A DNA stretch of 64,000 nt, taken from an uncultured Flavihumibacter sp. Lineage in GTDB: Bacteria; Bacteroidota; Bacteroidia; Chitinophagales; Chitinophagaceae. This document shows, one piece after another, positions 17,486 through 26,341 of the stretch (the stretch's first letter is position 1; each line of letters opens with the position of its first letter). Location of the stretch: NCBI GenBank assembly GCA_902168105.1, contig CABHOY010000084.1, positions 1 through 64,000 on the forward strand. The letters are read 5' to 3'. A model generated the notes under the pieces. It had not been told where the DNA came from. It searched no databases and saw only the letters and a program-made list of their open reading frames with translations. The position numbers were made by a program, and so were the translations under genes.

Positions 17486-18853
17486 TTATTTCGTCAGTGC
17501 ATTCCAGATCACCCCGTAAACGTCCGTAGCGGCCAGTTGCTGCCCGGCAGGCACACTGCCTGATATCAGTACAGGATGATTGGCCGGATCCTCAGAAATA
17601 CGCCCGTGAGAGCCTTTTATGAGGGTCGCATCCAGGGGTATCACATTCATGAGATACCGGAAGCCCAGTTTTTTCTTCAGCAACTTGAACCCTGCTTTCA
17701 ATTTGATCAGGGGATCAGCGGGGTTCATGAACATTTCTACCGGATCGTATCCAGGTTTCTTGTGGATGTCTACCAGGCGCGCAAAGTCAGGCGCTCTGGC
17801 GTCGTCCTGCCAGTAATAGTAAGTGAACCAGCTATTGGCGTCAGCTACGAGCACCAGTTCTCCGCTACGGGAGTGGTGCATTTGATGCTCCCGTTTTCCG
17901 GCCCTGTCAAGTACCAGTTCAACGCCCGGTGTATTCTCTACAATGCCGCGCACTTTTTTATAAACAGAAGGATCATTCACATATACATGTGCTATCTGAT
18001 GATCTGCTACTACGAATGCTTTTGAAGCACCCGGGTCCAGCAGTTCCGTACCTCTCTCCTCCCTGATCTGTAACAGCCCTTCCTCGCGGAAACGACGGTT
18101 CAGATGAATAGGATTATTGACATTGGTAATACCGTATTCAGATAAAATGATCACTTCACAACCTTTCTTCTCATAAAACTCAACCAACTGCTTACATACC
18201 GCATCGACTTCACCCAATTCTTTACTGATACGCGTGAAGTCCTGTCCGAATTTCTGCAGACAGTAATCCAGGTGAGGCAGGTAGATAAGTGTTAATGTCG
18301 GATCGTATAAGTTATCTGTAAGCATGGATGCATCAGCGATCCATTGTGTTGATTTGATATTAGCTCCTGGTCCCCAGAACTGGAACAGCGGGAATGTACC
18401 CAGTTCCTTCTGCAGATGGTCGCGCAGGTCGGCCGGATGAGAATAGCAGTCCGGGGCCTTTCTGCCATCGGCCAGGTATTGCGGACGGGGAGTGACTGAA
18501 TAGTCGGCGGTGGAATACATATTATACCACCAGAACATTTTCGAGACGGTAAAGGAAGGGTCAAGACGTCTGGCTTTATCCCATATTTTAGGAGCTTCTA
18601 CCAGCTTGTTTGATTGCTTCCAGAATTTAATTTCACTGTCTTGTCTGTCGTACCAGCCATTGCCGACAATACCATGTTCCGCCGGCCATTGGCCTGTAAC
18701 ATAGGTGCTCTGTACGGCTGTGGTCACAGCTGGCACCATTGGCTTTATAGTTGACAAATGCTGCCGCTTGGCATATGCCTGCAGGAAAGGTGTGTGCGCA
18801 CCTATGAGGGAAGAAGAGAGCCCTACTACATCAATTACTACTGTCTTTTTCAT
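17486..18853 (-). CDS. eboF: EboF: alkaline phosphatase-superfamily phosphodiesterase
   Basis: A 455-residue protein of the nucleotide pyrophosphatase/phosphodiesterase branch of the alkaline phosphatase superfamily. The metal-binding start is VVIDVVGLSSS, and the nucleophile region is PMVPAVTTAVQSTYVTGQWP (a Thr in the TxxVxSTY pattern). Later metal-site regions are YLPHLDYCLQ, ILSEYGITNV and KGSHGRI; SEYG replaces the SDHG common in relatives, which may change a metal ligand. It is the last gene of the ebo operon, 51 bases after eboE. In cyanobacteria the ebo proteins help move a scytonemin precursor to the periplasm; the substrate here is unknown. Confidence 0.85.
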   Translation of the reverse strand: MKKTVVIDVVGLSSSLIGAHTPFLQAYAKRQHLSTIKPMVPAVTTAVQSTYVTGQWPAEHGIVGNGWYDRQDSEIKFWKQSNKLVEAPKIWDKARRLDPSFTVSKMFWWYNMYSTADYSVTPRPQYLADGRKAPDCYSHPADLRDHLQKELGTFPLFQFWGPGANIKSTQWIADASMLTDNLYDPTLTLIYLPHLDYCLQKFGQDFTRISKELGEVDAVCKQLVEFYEKKGCEVIILSEYGITNVNNPIHLNRRFREEGLLQIREERGTELLDPGASKAFVVADHQIAHVYVNDPSVYKKVRGIVENTPGVELVLDRAGKREHQMHHSRSGELVLVADANSWFTYYYWQDDARAPDFARLVDIHKKPGYDPVEMFMNPADPLIKLKAGFKLLKKKLGFRYLMNVIPLDATLIKGSHGRISEDPANHPVLISGSVPAGQQLAATDVYGVIWNALTK

Positions 18854-18904
18854 GATTGTGGCGCCGTTAGGATATGTGGGTCAAAACTAGGTCTCAGAAA
18901 TTAT

Positions 18905-20116
18905 TCAGCTCAACTGTTGCAATACCCAGTTCAGCTCCCTCGAAATGGATCTGTCCATGGGTAGTTTCAGATCAGCCGGTAATACATCCCAGGTATAAGT
19001 CTCGACTTCCATGTGTTGTGTAAATGGTTGTTTCCGTTGTAATTGTAATACTTTTTCTATGTCGGAACGGGTAGATGACAACACCCCGTAACTATCGATA
19101 AATACCGGCACATGAAAGTGAGAGCGCCATTCTTCTACCGCCGGATTGGCAGCGTCTTCCAAAGCCTGCGGAAGGTCGGGATAATGCACATAACCGTCTG
19201 CCTTGCGTGCTACTACCTGATGAAGATAGGTCGTTTCATTAAATTCCCGGAAGGCGTCGATCAATGGTTTTCTGGCAGTCATATCCGAAGGCAGCAGCGC
19301 TTTTACCGCTGCGCTGATCTGTATCTTGCCTACTTTCAATCCATGCTCGTCCAGTTTCTTCAAAACACTTTCTGCTGATTCATATACCAGTGCAAAATGG
19401 CAAACATCATAACACAGTTGCACATGCGATTTTATACTGGCTGTTGCCTCCTCTTCACTCATACCGAATTTATCCTGCAGATAAGGCACGCCATACGGCA
19501 GCAGATAATTCAGGTACCAGTGAATATATTCCTGTGAATTCTCCATTAACCCATCCGGCTCCGGTTCAACGTCCAGGTGCATCAGCGGGCCACCGCCACG
19601 CCGGGTCCTTACCAGTTGTTCTACCACCTGCAATACTTTGAGGGTAGTGGTTTCCATGATCGCATCCCGTTCTGCTTCACAACGTACATGCCACAGTTTA
19701 TAGGTGAGTGGTGAAGTAGAGATACCTCCCTCCATACCTTCCGGCAGCAAAGCTGCCAACAGGCGGAACAGGCGGATGGTGTAAAAAACCCTGTCAGCCG
19801 TCGTCCAATCGGGCGTATGTACCTGGTCTTTCACTACTGTATGATGGAACCCGCCATAGGGGAATCCATTCATCGTAAAGACGTAACAGTCTACTTCCTG
19901 CAGCCACTGTTTAAATTCAGTCAGCGCGCCTTCTTTGCTCAATTCCAGGCTGGCGGTGTTCGATAAGCGTAATCCGATACCAAAAGGTTTGTCCGGAGAT
20001 ACTTCCCGTTTTACTGCCGGAATAAACTGTTTGAGCTGCTGAAAGTGCGCACTCCAGTTTTCACCTGGGTGAATATTCGTACAATAGGTTAAATGAGAAT
20101 GGTCAGTTACTTGCAT
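18905..20116 (-). CDS. eboE: EboE: TIM-barrel metabolite traffic protein
   Basis: A 403-residue protein of the xylose isomerase/AP endonuclease-like TIM-barrel fold. The signature opening LTYCTNIHPGENWSAHFQQL (residues 9-28) is diagnostic of EboE. Probable metal-site segments are LMHLDVEPEPDGLMENS, LCYDVCHFALVYE, VGKIQISAAVK and VPVFIDSYGVL. Its start overlaps the end of eboD by 14 bases (ATG at 20116, eboD stop ending at 20103), a sign of translational coupling. The reaction is unknown; sugar-phosphate isomerase-like chemistry on an EboD product is a reasonable guess. Confidence 0.92.
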   Translation of the reverse strand: MQVTDHSHLTYCTNIHPGENWSAHFQQLKQFIPAVKREVSPDKPFGIGLRLSNTASLELSKEGALTEFKQWLQEVDCYVFTMNGFPYGGFHHTVVKDQVHTPDWTTADRVFYTIRLFRLLAALLPEGMEGGISTSPLTYKLWHVRCEAERDAIMETTTLKVLQVVEQLVRTRRGGGPLMHLDVEPEPDGLMENSQEYIHWYLNYLLPYGVPYLQDKFGMSEEEATASIKSHVQLCYDVCHFALVYESAESVLKKLDEHGLKVGKIQISAAVKALLPSDMTARKPLIDAFREFNETTYLHQVVARKADGYVHYPDLPQALEDAANPAVEEWRSHFHVPVFIDSYGVLSSTRSDIEKVLQLQRKQPFTQHMEVETYTWDVLPADLKLPMDRSISRELNWVLQQLS

Positions 20117-21266
20117 AGTTCACTTTTATATGCTCCACAGCTTTATTCAGTAACACTTCGTCTATTACGTGCACTTCTGCGCCGAGGCCTATTGCCTTTA
20201 GCAGACAGATGGTAAGGCGTCCGCCCAGGTGTTCCCTGAACTCCTGTAAGCCTTTAACAACGGGCGATGAAACGCCGTTCTGCATTTCCAGCAGCGGATG
20301 AAAGACTGGCAGTTGCAGTTTCACCAACAAACGGACAATTCTTTCAGCAGCGTTTTCGTCAATCCACCCCAACAAGGAAGAATATACGCTATCAACAGCA
20401 ATACCTATTGCTACGGCTTCCCCGTGACGTAATTCAAAGTCTGTCAGCTGCTCCAGCTTATGTGCGCTCCAGTGGCCGAAGTCCAGCGGACGCGAAGATC
20501 CGCTTTCGAACGGGTCGCCGCTTCCACCGATATGCGCCATATGCAATGCAGCACATCTGTATACCAGTTCCTGCATTACAGGCAGATCATTATCCACCAG
20601 CGCCGATGCATTTGCTTCCAGCCATTCAAAGAAGGAAGCGTCTTTAATTAACGCCACTTTTACAGCCTCTGATATACCAGAACGCCAGTCCTTTCCCGGT
20701 AATGTGGTCAGGAACGCTGCATCATTAAAAACTGCAGCAGGCGGAGCAAACGTACCGAGGAAGTTTTTCTTCCCTTTGTAATTGATCCCGTTTTTCACTC
20801 CCACACCTGAATCATTCTGTGATAATACAGTGGTCGGTATACGGATATGGCGAACGCCTCTATGCGATACAGCGGCCACCATCCCTACCAGGTCAAGTAC
20901 GGCACCACCGCCGATAGCTACCACAAAAGAATGCCGGTCGATACCCTGAGCATCTATATGGTCTATCAGACGATAAAAAAGTTCTTCGTCATTTTTGCAG
21001 GCTTCGCCACCGGGTACAAGGATCACATCTCCTGCTATCTTAAAACCTTCTATCTGTTGTAAATAAGCTGCTATTTCTGTAGTAAGCGCCGGATGGGTCT
21101 TAGCTACACCATCATCTAAAATAAACAGCAGCTTTTTGGTAAGCCCTTGTGTCGTCTGGGATGCCAGATAATTCCGGAATTCCGGATTAGATGGATTGAA
21201 GAGGTACTGGGTAAAAAAGACCTTAAAAGAATAATCTACACTAAAAGTCTGTTGAATACTCTGCAT
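20103..21266 (-). CDS. eboD: EboD: 3-dehydroquinate synthase-like sugar-phosphate cyclase
   Basis: A 387-residue member of the dehydroquinate synthase superfamily. The NAD-binding and active-site motifs are intact: VVAIGGGAVLDLVGMVAA, RIPTTVLSQNDSGVGVKNGI and GKKNFLGTFAPP. The likely metal triad is also present (Glu in GISEAVKVALIK, His in GHWSAHKLE, His in RHGEAVAIG). Members outside AroB cyclise other substrates, and this gene's place in the ebo operon plus the insert GSGDPFESGSSRPLDFGHW mark it as EboD rather than the shikimate enzyme. It may make a cyclic polyol-like compound from a sugar phosphate. It is translationally coupled to eboE. Confidence 0.93.
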   Translation of the reverse strand: MQSIQQTFSVDYSFKVFFTQYLFNPSNPEFRNYLASQTTQGLTKKLLFILDDGVAKTHPALTTEIAAYLQQIEGFKIAGDVILVPGGEACKNDEELFYRLIDHIDAQGIDRHSFVVAIGGGAVLDLVGMVAAVSHRGVRHIRIPTTVLSQNDSGVGVKNGINYKGKKNFLGTFAPPAAVFNDAAFLTTLPGKDWRSGISEAVKVALIKDASFFEWLEANASALVDNDLPVMQELVYRCAALHMAHIGGSGDPFESGSSRPLDFGHWSAHKLEQLTDFELRHGEAVAIGIAVDSVYSSLLGWIDENAAERIVRLLVKLQLPVFHPLLEMQNGVSSPVVKGLQEFREHLGGRLTICLLKAIGLGAEVHVIDEVLLNKAVEHIKVNYASN

Positions 21267-21370
21267 GGATAATCGCTCTGGTGTTTCGTTTAATTAATCG
21301 TCAAAACAGGCTGTTAAAGTACAAAAATTTAATTGCTATGACGAATTACGAAGGATGAGCGGGCAAAGGA

Positions 21371-22273
21371 TCAGGTCACTGCAAACGCCCGGGCCATCAG
21401 TAATGAGAAAGGCAACAAGATCAGCACCAGTAGGGCATGCGGCAAGGTCGAAAAAGCAGCTACCCATGCGGCATTCATGGCGATCAGGGCAATAATCCCA
21501 CCTTTTACGGCCTTTCCTATGTTTGGCCCTGAAGGGTCTTTCATAGCCCGGAATAAAGGCAGATTGATCATGAAAACAAACAAAATGACAAACGGCAGGG
21601 CTATCATAATATGCCCGTTCACAGCCGCTAAAACTAATATGGTTGCGTATACCAGCGCATAACAAAACGCGGAGATACGTAATATCCGTTTGTTTCCACC
21701 ATGCACTTCCCCTCTGCTGATAGCAGTCACTGCCGCAATGTACAGTACCGGGATCAGCCCCAGCCACCAATACTTATTTAAGGCAGGCGCTACCATACTG
21801 ATCCCCATCAATAGGTTCAGCCCACGGCACAGTCCCATGTTTACAGGCCCCCAGGAGCGATGTTTTCCCCATTTATCATATACCAGGGCGCTAATAGCGA
21901 TGCCCAAGGCAAAATAACCGGTAATACGCCCTACAGTAAAGGCTGCCAGCACTCCTACCAGCAGCAGGTAACTTCCCAGTACGATGGCTTCAGTAAGAGA
22001 GATAACGCCACTTGGAATAGGGCGTTCAGGCCGTTCCTTTTTATCCAGTTCTGCGTCCATGACATCATTAAATACCACTCCGCCTCCGTATAAACCGATA
22101 GTCGCCAGGCACATACATACCACAGGCAACAGATGGTCCAGGTAACTTGACACCTCAGAACCCAGAAAGCCGGAAATAGCAACCCCCGCCAATATATCTG
22201 CCACAGATGTGACTATGTTGGCGGGCCGCATTAAACGTAAATATCCTAACAACTTGCTTATAATATAATTCAC
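21371..22273 (-). CDS. eboC: EboC: UbiA-like membrane prenyltransferase
   Basis: About 300 residues, an integral membrane protein with some eight to nine helices of the UbiA superfamily. The first Asp-rich motif is intact, FNDVMDAELDKKERPERPIP (NDxxDxxxD, Mg-prenyl-diphosphate binding). The second region has YDKWGKHRSWGPVNMGLCRG, typical of EboC. Homology begins at LLGYLRLMRPANIVTSVADI, so I prefer a GTG start at 22273; ATG codons at 22327 and 22318 would add an unconserved 18-15 residues. It lies between eboB and eboD. It probably attaches a polyprenyl group to an EboD/EboE product to make a lipid carrier or modified metabolite. Confidence 0.9.
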   Translation of the reverse strand: MNYIISKLLGYLRLMRPANIVTSVADILAGVAISGFLGSEVSSYLDHLLPVVCMCLATIGLYGGGVVFNDVMDAELDKKERPERPIPSGVISLTEAIVLGSYLLLVGVLAAFTVGRITGYFALGIAISALVYDKWGKHRSWGPVNMGLCRGLNLLMGISMVAPALNKYWWLGLIPVLYIAAVTAISRGEVHGGNKRILRISAFCYALVYATILVLAAVNGHIMIALPFVILFVFMINLPLFRAMKDPSGPNIGKAVKGGIIALIAMNAAWVAAFSTLPHALLVLILLPFSLLMARAFAVT

Positions 22274-22389
22274 CGGGCTCGGGTTTTCTCCAAGTAGGCA
22301 AAACGAATGGCCGAACATGCGTGACATACACCAATGTTCTGCAGTTCACTACATAGTAACCGGCACCCGTAGTACAGACTTGTAATTGT

Positions 22390-23376
22390 TTATCTAATAA
22401 TATTAGATTGTTTATCTATTCTTGGCTGTTGGCCACCGCGCAGTACGGTACTTCCATTAAATTTCAGACTTTGATCCACGTCTTTGACCGTGTCAAAATC
22501 AGTTTCGTCCATCTGACCACTTTGAGCGAAAGCAGTTATAGCATTGCGGTAAGTTACCAAATGAATGTCATTCAAGTCAATACCACTTTCGTGCATGAGC
22601 GCCGCAGTTTTCGGTACAGCGAGGGGGTCACTTATGCCCCAGTCGGCCGCTGAATTCACCATTATGCGCTCACTACCATACTGTTTTACGATTTCGACCA
22701 TGCGTTCATTACCCATTTTAGTAAACGGATAGATCGTGAATGCCGCCCAGAAACCGCGATCAAGTACTTCTTTGACTGTTTCTTCATTGTTATGGTCCAC
22801 AATGATCATATTTGGCTCCAGACCATGTTCCAGCGCAATGTCCATGCTGCGCTGCGTCCCTTTTTTCTTGTCCCGGTGTGGGGTATGTATCTGAACAGGT
22901 AGCCCTGCTTCTTTAGCGAGTTCAAGCTGTGCACGGTAGTATTTCTCCTCTGCCGCCGTCTGATCGTCAAAGCCGATCTCTCCTACGCCTACTACGCCCT
23001 CTTTGTAAATAAATGACGGCAGTATTTCCATCACCGCCTCTGCCAGCTTTTCATTATTGGCTTCCTTTGAGTTAAGTCCAATAGTGCAATAATGCTTAAT
23101 ACCAAATTGAGAGGAACGGAACCTTTCCCAGCCTATCAGGCTGTTAAAATAATCCCGGAATGTATCGACTCCTGTGCGTGGTTGTCCCAACCAGAAAGCC
23201 GGTTCAATGATCGCCACTATTCCTGCATCCACCATTGCCTGATAATCATCCGTTGTACGGGACGTCATATGTACATGAGGATCAAAGAAACGCATGCCCT
23301 TTATACGTTCCATATAAGAGGATGGCGTGGTGATAGGTTGAAATTCTTTACCTGTTAACTCATAACTGCTACACAT
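22390..23376 (-). CDS. eboB: EboB: TatD-like metal-dependent hydrolase
   Basis: A 328-residue amidohydrolase-fold protein. Metal ligands are visible in order: HVH in FFDPHVHMTSRTTDD, Glu in GVVGVGEIGFDD, His in GLPVQIHTPHRDKK, His in NMIIVDHNNEETV, and Asp in MVNSAADWGISDPLAVP. The stretch MTSRTTDDYQAMVDAGIVAI and EPAFWLGQPRTG are the EboB signature. Translation may start at 23376 or at a later ATG (23313 or 23295) closer to the conserved region. Second gene of the ebo operon. Its hydrolytic substrate is unknown. Confidence 0.92.
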   Translation of the reverse strand: MCSSYELTGKEFQPITTPSSYMERIKGMRFFDPHVHMTSRTTDDYQAMVDAGIVAIIEPAFWLGQPRTGVDTFRDYFNSLIGWERFRSSQFGIKHYCTIGLNSKEANNEKLAEAVMEILPSFIYKEGVVGVGEIGFDDQTAAEEKYYRAQLELAKEAGLPVQIHTPHRDKKKGTQRSMDIALEHGLEPNMIIVDHNNEETVKEVLDRGFWAAFTIYPFTKMGNERMVEIVKQYGSERIMVNSAADWGISDPLAVPKTAALMHESGIDLNDIHLVTYRNAITAFAQSGQMDETDFDTVKDVDQSLKFNGSTVLRGGQQPRIDKQSNIIR

Positions 23377-23481
23377 GTCTTATTCGGTTTAATTGAGACC
23401 TGTAAATGAACAACCTGCTTCAGCCGGCTGAGATTCCGCCGTGCAAGTTAAGATTATATACACTGAAGGTGTGATACACGT

Positions 23482-24369
23482 TTATGCTATTCGTGCGGCA
23501 ATTGTATCCCATGTCAGACGATGGCCGGCGATTTCTTCTCTAAGTGTGGCGGACTGCTCCAGTAATGATTGTGCGGGAGCATATGTACTTGAGGCACAGG
23601 CAAGTCCGGCGGCCTCTTTCTCGACATTCAGTTCAGAATGCCATATACGTTGTATATCCGGGAAATTGTCAGCATTAATAAATGGCCCCACCAACCTCCA
23701 TAACATAGGATGTACCTTCCGGCCGGCAGCCCAGCGCTCGTGTGCATAGTCCGTGAGCGTAGCCGCCAGTTTCTGATTAGCCCGTTCGTCCAGGCCAATG
23801 ATAAGATGAATAGGCTTGTCTGTAAAGAACGCCTTCATCACCAGTTGATTCCAGGCAGGTTCTTCCAGGTTACGTGCAGGATATATGTTATATAACATCA
23901 CTGCTTCCTGCACAGGCCCTATGTTGGAGCGGATACCTTCGGTAGTACGGAAGATCCATGCCTGCGGCCAGGCCAGCAAAGGCAAAGCAGCATATAACGC
24001 GGCCTGTTCGTTCATATCGGCGGCATCAAACAGCCCTTCGATTACGTTTATATAAATATCTTTATCGGCCGCAGGCAATTGCAACAACCACCAGATCCTC
24101 ACCAGTTTGTCTAACGTTGCTCCCTGTATGAAAAAGCGATCGCCGGCCGACAATTCAATAAACGGTGCAGCCGGCTGCACGGCCTGTTTCCCCATGAACC
24201 TTGGTATAGCAGTAAAAGTAAGATTGAAGCGTTGCACACTTACCGGCTCTCCCAATTTTTCCTTCTGTTGCTGTAACCAATTGAGTGCCTGTTCTGTACT
24301 GTTTTGCTCAATGATGTGGTATAATGATCCTTCGAATTTATTCCTGTCGTAATAGTAGGCATGTTCCAT
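23482..24369 (-). CDS. eboA: EboA domain protein
   Basis: A 295-residue, mostly alpha-helical, soluble protein that matches EboA by position and by the arrangement of its conserved segments, including NVIEGLFDAADMNEQAALYA, LPLLAWP, GIRSNIGPVQEAVMLYNIYP and NMVWNQ-like text near LEEPAWNQLVMKAFFTDKPI, with LTDYAHERWAAGR later. It is the first gene of the operon and has no known catalytic motif. I chose the ATG at 24369; a GTG one codon earlier is also open. A near-consensus -7 box (TAACTTTA, minus strand 24400-24393) lies just upstream. Confidence 0.88.
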   Translation of the reverse strand: MEHAYYYDRNKFEGSLYHIIEQNSTEQALNWLQQQKEKLGEPVSVQRFNLTFTAIPRFMGKQAVQPAAPFIELSAGDRFFIQGATLDKLVRIWWLLQLPAADKDIYINVIEGLFDAADMNEQAALYAALPLLAWPQAWIFRTTEGIRSNIGPVQEAVMLYNIYPARNLEEPAWNQLVMKAFFTDKPIHLIIGLDERANQKLAATLTDYAHERWAAGRKVHPMLWRLVGPFINADNFPDIQRIWHSELNVEKEAAGLACASSTYAPAQSLLEQSATLREEIAGHRLTWDTIAARIA

Positions 24370-24452
24370 CACTCCGGCTAATTTATCCGGGTTAAAGTTA
24401 GCAGAATAAGCATTAAAAAAAAGAGAAAACTATGATGGGTGGTGCTGTAAAT

Positions 24453-24477
24453 AAAAGAGAGGCACGGTGTGCCTCTC
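24453..24477 (-). terminator. Terminator hairpin between the haem/VCBS gene and eboA
   Basis: Perfect 9-base arms GAGAGGCAC (24457-24465) and GTGCCTCTC (24469-24477) with a 3-base loop; TTTTATTT follows on the minus strand. It insulates the ebo operon from the SusC/SusD operon upstream. The rest of the 24370-24748 gap shows nothing else I can identify. Confidence 0.65.
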
Positions 24478-24748
24478 CTTCCGCCATTCTAAAACCTGAT
24501 CAGTTCAATCAGGAGTATCTTGAAAAACAATAATACTGCGGCAGACTATTGTCTTATAAATTCGTACTATTTACAGGGAAAAAGAAACGCTACACAAGTG
24601 CTAAACTGAGAAGTTTAAGCAGCATAGATTTAGATTTTTGCCTGACATTGTTAATGCAATATAATAATTTATTTGTTACAACTGCAATCGAATGTTCAAA
24701 AAACTATTCCAGCAATTACTATTTTTAAACTGAGCAAGTGTAATTCGC

Positions 24749-26245
24749 TCATTTTGATACATTTCTGAGCAAAATCAACGGAGTGTTAAGATTCCAACCG
24801 GGCTTAAAATCATCCTGAATAATGAACCCTTTTGAGTAGTTTCCAAGCACAATATCGGGGTCGCCATCCCTGTCGTAATCACCTGCATCCATACAGATCC
24901 ATCTGCCTGCTCCACTCAATGCCGGCGTCACATGCGGCATAAATTTTATAGGCCCTTCCTGTTTGAATAGAATGAACTTCTCCTCCGGATGACCCTTCAG
25001 GTCAGCAAAAAACGCGATACTCGCAATATCCAGGTCTCCATCAAGGTCGAAATCTGCCGCGATGGCTTTTGTGCAACCATTCACCGGGTAAAACCAGGCT
25101 TGTTCAAAACTGAAATCTCCTTTATTTATGTAAAGATATACACCATGAAAGGGCTTCAGTTCCATGGAATAATCCCCGTTATCGCCAGCCGTATATAAGA
25201 TGTCGGGCAGTCCGTCTTTATTCATGTCCACCACCTGAAAACCGGTGGAGCCTTGCACTGGCGGGAAACGTAGTAACGGTTGTTGTTTGAATCCGCCTTT
25301 ATGGTCATTCGTGAACAACCAGATCCCCTCATCACCATAAGCGAATAATGCCATTACATCCGGCCAGCCATCCTTATCAAAATCATCCACCACTGCATGG
25401 ATAGCTCCGGGCACTTCCCACACAGGCTGCCTGGTATATTCTTCGTCTGCCGTTTGCTGCAACACGTACAATCCTCCGTAATTATGTCCAAAGCCGCATA
25501 CCAGATAATCTGTCCTACCGTCTTTGTTGAAATCTGACGGTATACTCTGCACAGGACGGGGCAATCCCATCCCGATCGTTTTCACCTGGCGGGATTCTTC
25601 TGCTGCCGGATGCACTTCCCATAGTACACCTGTCGGCACGTCCACAGCCCGCATATTACCAATACAGGTCAGTGAGGCTGTATCTGCAGCACGCCAGCTC
25701 ATGTTTACTGCTGTTGATTGCAGCTTTATGGCCGGCGAAGCCTTTAACTGCCTGTCCCATTTATACAGTGTAGCACCGGCCTCCGTCGAAGAATAAATAT
25801 CACCAGTGAAGGGATTAACAGATACCATTGTAGTCATAGCGGTCTGCAGCTGACTATCTGCAGTTGGTTGTAACAACTCGAAAAGCTGCAGGTCTTCTCT
25901 TAATGGTTGAGGTGCTTTCGCAGGTGACAGTGTATCGGGCGACAGCTCCTTATAATATGCAACAATATTTTTCCAGTCTTCAATACTTACATTGTTAGCC
26001 CCATTAACGGGCTTGGCAAAGTATTGGTTTTCCTGCCACACACCTATTCCCAGTTTAGGCGCCATTGCAGGCAGCACATGTTTTGTCCAGGTTATTTTGT
26101 CCAGCATAGCCGGCGCTACAGGCAAATGACAACTGCCGCAATATTTTTCAGTAAGGAGTTTACCTTTCTCCTGCTTGCTTAGTGTGCAGGAAGTGTAAAT
26201 GGTGGCGGATACAATAATGAGAATGAAAGGGAGTAGTGTTTTCAA
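24749..26245 (-). CDS. Haem c-binding lipoprotein with FG-GAP/VCBS repeats
   Basis: A 498-residue lipoprotein: the signal peptide ends in YTSC (Cys20). A short cytochrome c-like region follows with one haem site, YCGSCHLPVAPAM (about residues 35-47). Residues 150-498 form a beta-propeller of FG-GAP/VCBS repeats with calcium-type motifs such as DFNKDGRTDYL, DFDKDGWPDVM, DMNKDGLPDIL, DFDLDGDLDIA and DYDRDGDPDIV. There is no ATG before the signal peptide; the start is a TTG at 26245. It follows the second SusC/SusD pair with only a weak hairpin between, so it may be part of that system. Haem next to a propeller suggests a redox or sensing role on the periplasmic side; this is inference. Confidence 0.85.
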   Translation of the reverse strand: MKTLLPFILIIVSATIYTSCTLSKQEKGKLLTEKYCGSCHLPVAPAMLDKITWTKHVLPAMAPKLGIGVWQENQYFAKPVNGANNVSIEDWKNIVAYYKELSPDTLSPAKAPQPLREDLQLFELLQPTADSQLQTAMTTMVSVNPFTGDIYSSTEAGATLYKWDRQLKASPAIKLQSTAVNMSWRAADTASLTCIGNMRAVDVPTGVLWEVHPAAEESRQVKTIGMGLPRPVQSIPSDFNKDGRTDYLVCGFGHNYGGLYVLQQTADEEYTRQPVWEVPGAIHAVVDDFDKDGWPDVMALFAYGDEGIWLFTNDHKGGFKQQPLLRFPPVQGSTGFQVVDMNKDGLPDILYTAGDNGDYSMELKPFHGVYLYINKGDFSFEQAWFYPVNGCTKAIAADFDLDGDLDIASIAFFADLKGHPEEKFILFKQEGPIKFMPHVTPALSGAGRWICMDAGDYDRDGDPDIVLGNYSKGFIIQDDFKPGWNLNTPLILLRNVSK

Positions 26246-26276
26246 GTCTAAGCAGATTATGCAATGGTAGAAATAT

Positions 26277-26310
26277 TAAAAAAGAAAGGCCCCGTTACCA
26301 GGGCCCTTCC
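26277..26310 (-). terminator. Hairpin with T tract after the second SusD gene
   Basis: On the minus strand GAAGGGCCC...GGGGCCTTTC pairs with one imperfection and is followed by TTTTTTTA. It may only partly end transcription before the haem/VCBS gene. Confidence 0.6.
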
Positions 26311-26341
26311 ATTTTTCTCTTCGATAAAAATAACAATATTT

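Noticed and set aside
20103..21266. Shikimate-pathway 3-dehydroquinate synthase (AroB)
   Set aside because: The fold and metal ligands match, but the operon context and EboD-specific segments point to the ebo cyclase.
24684..24697. A third TGCAATCG operator
   Set aside because: Only the first half matches (TGCAATCGAATGTT) and it does not precede a gene in the right orientation.
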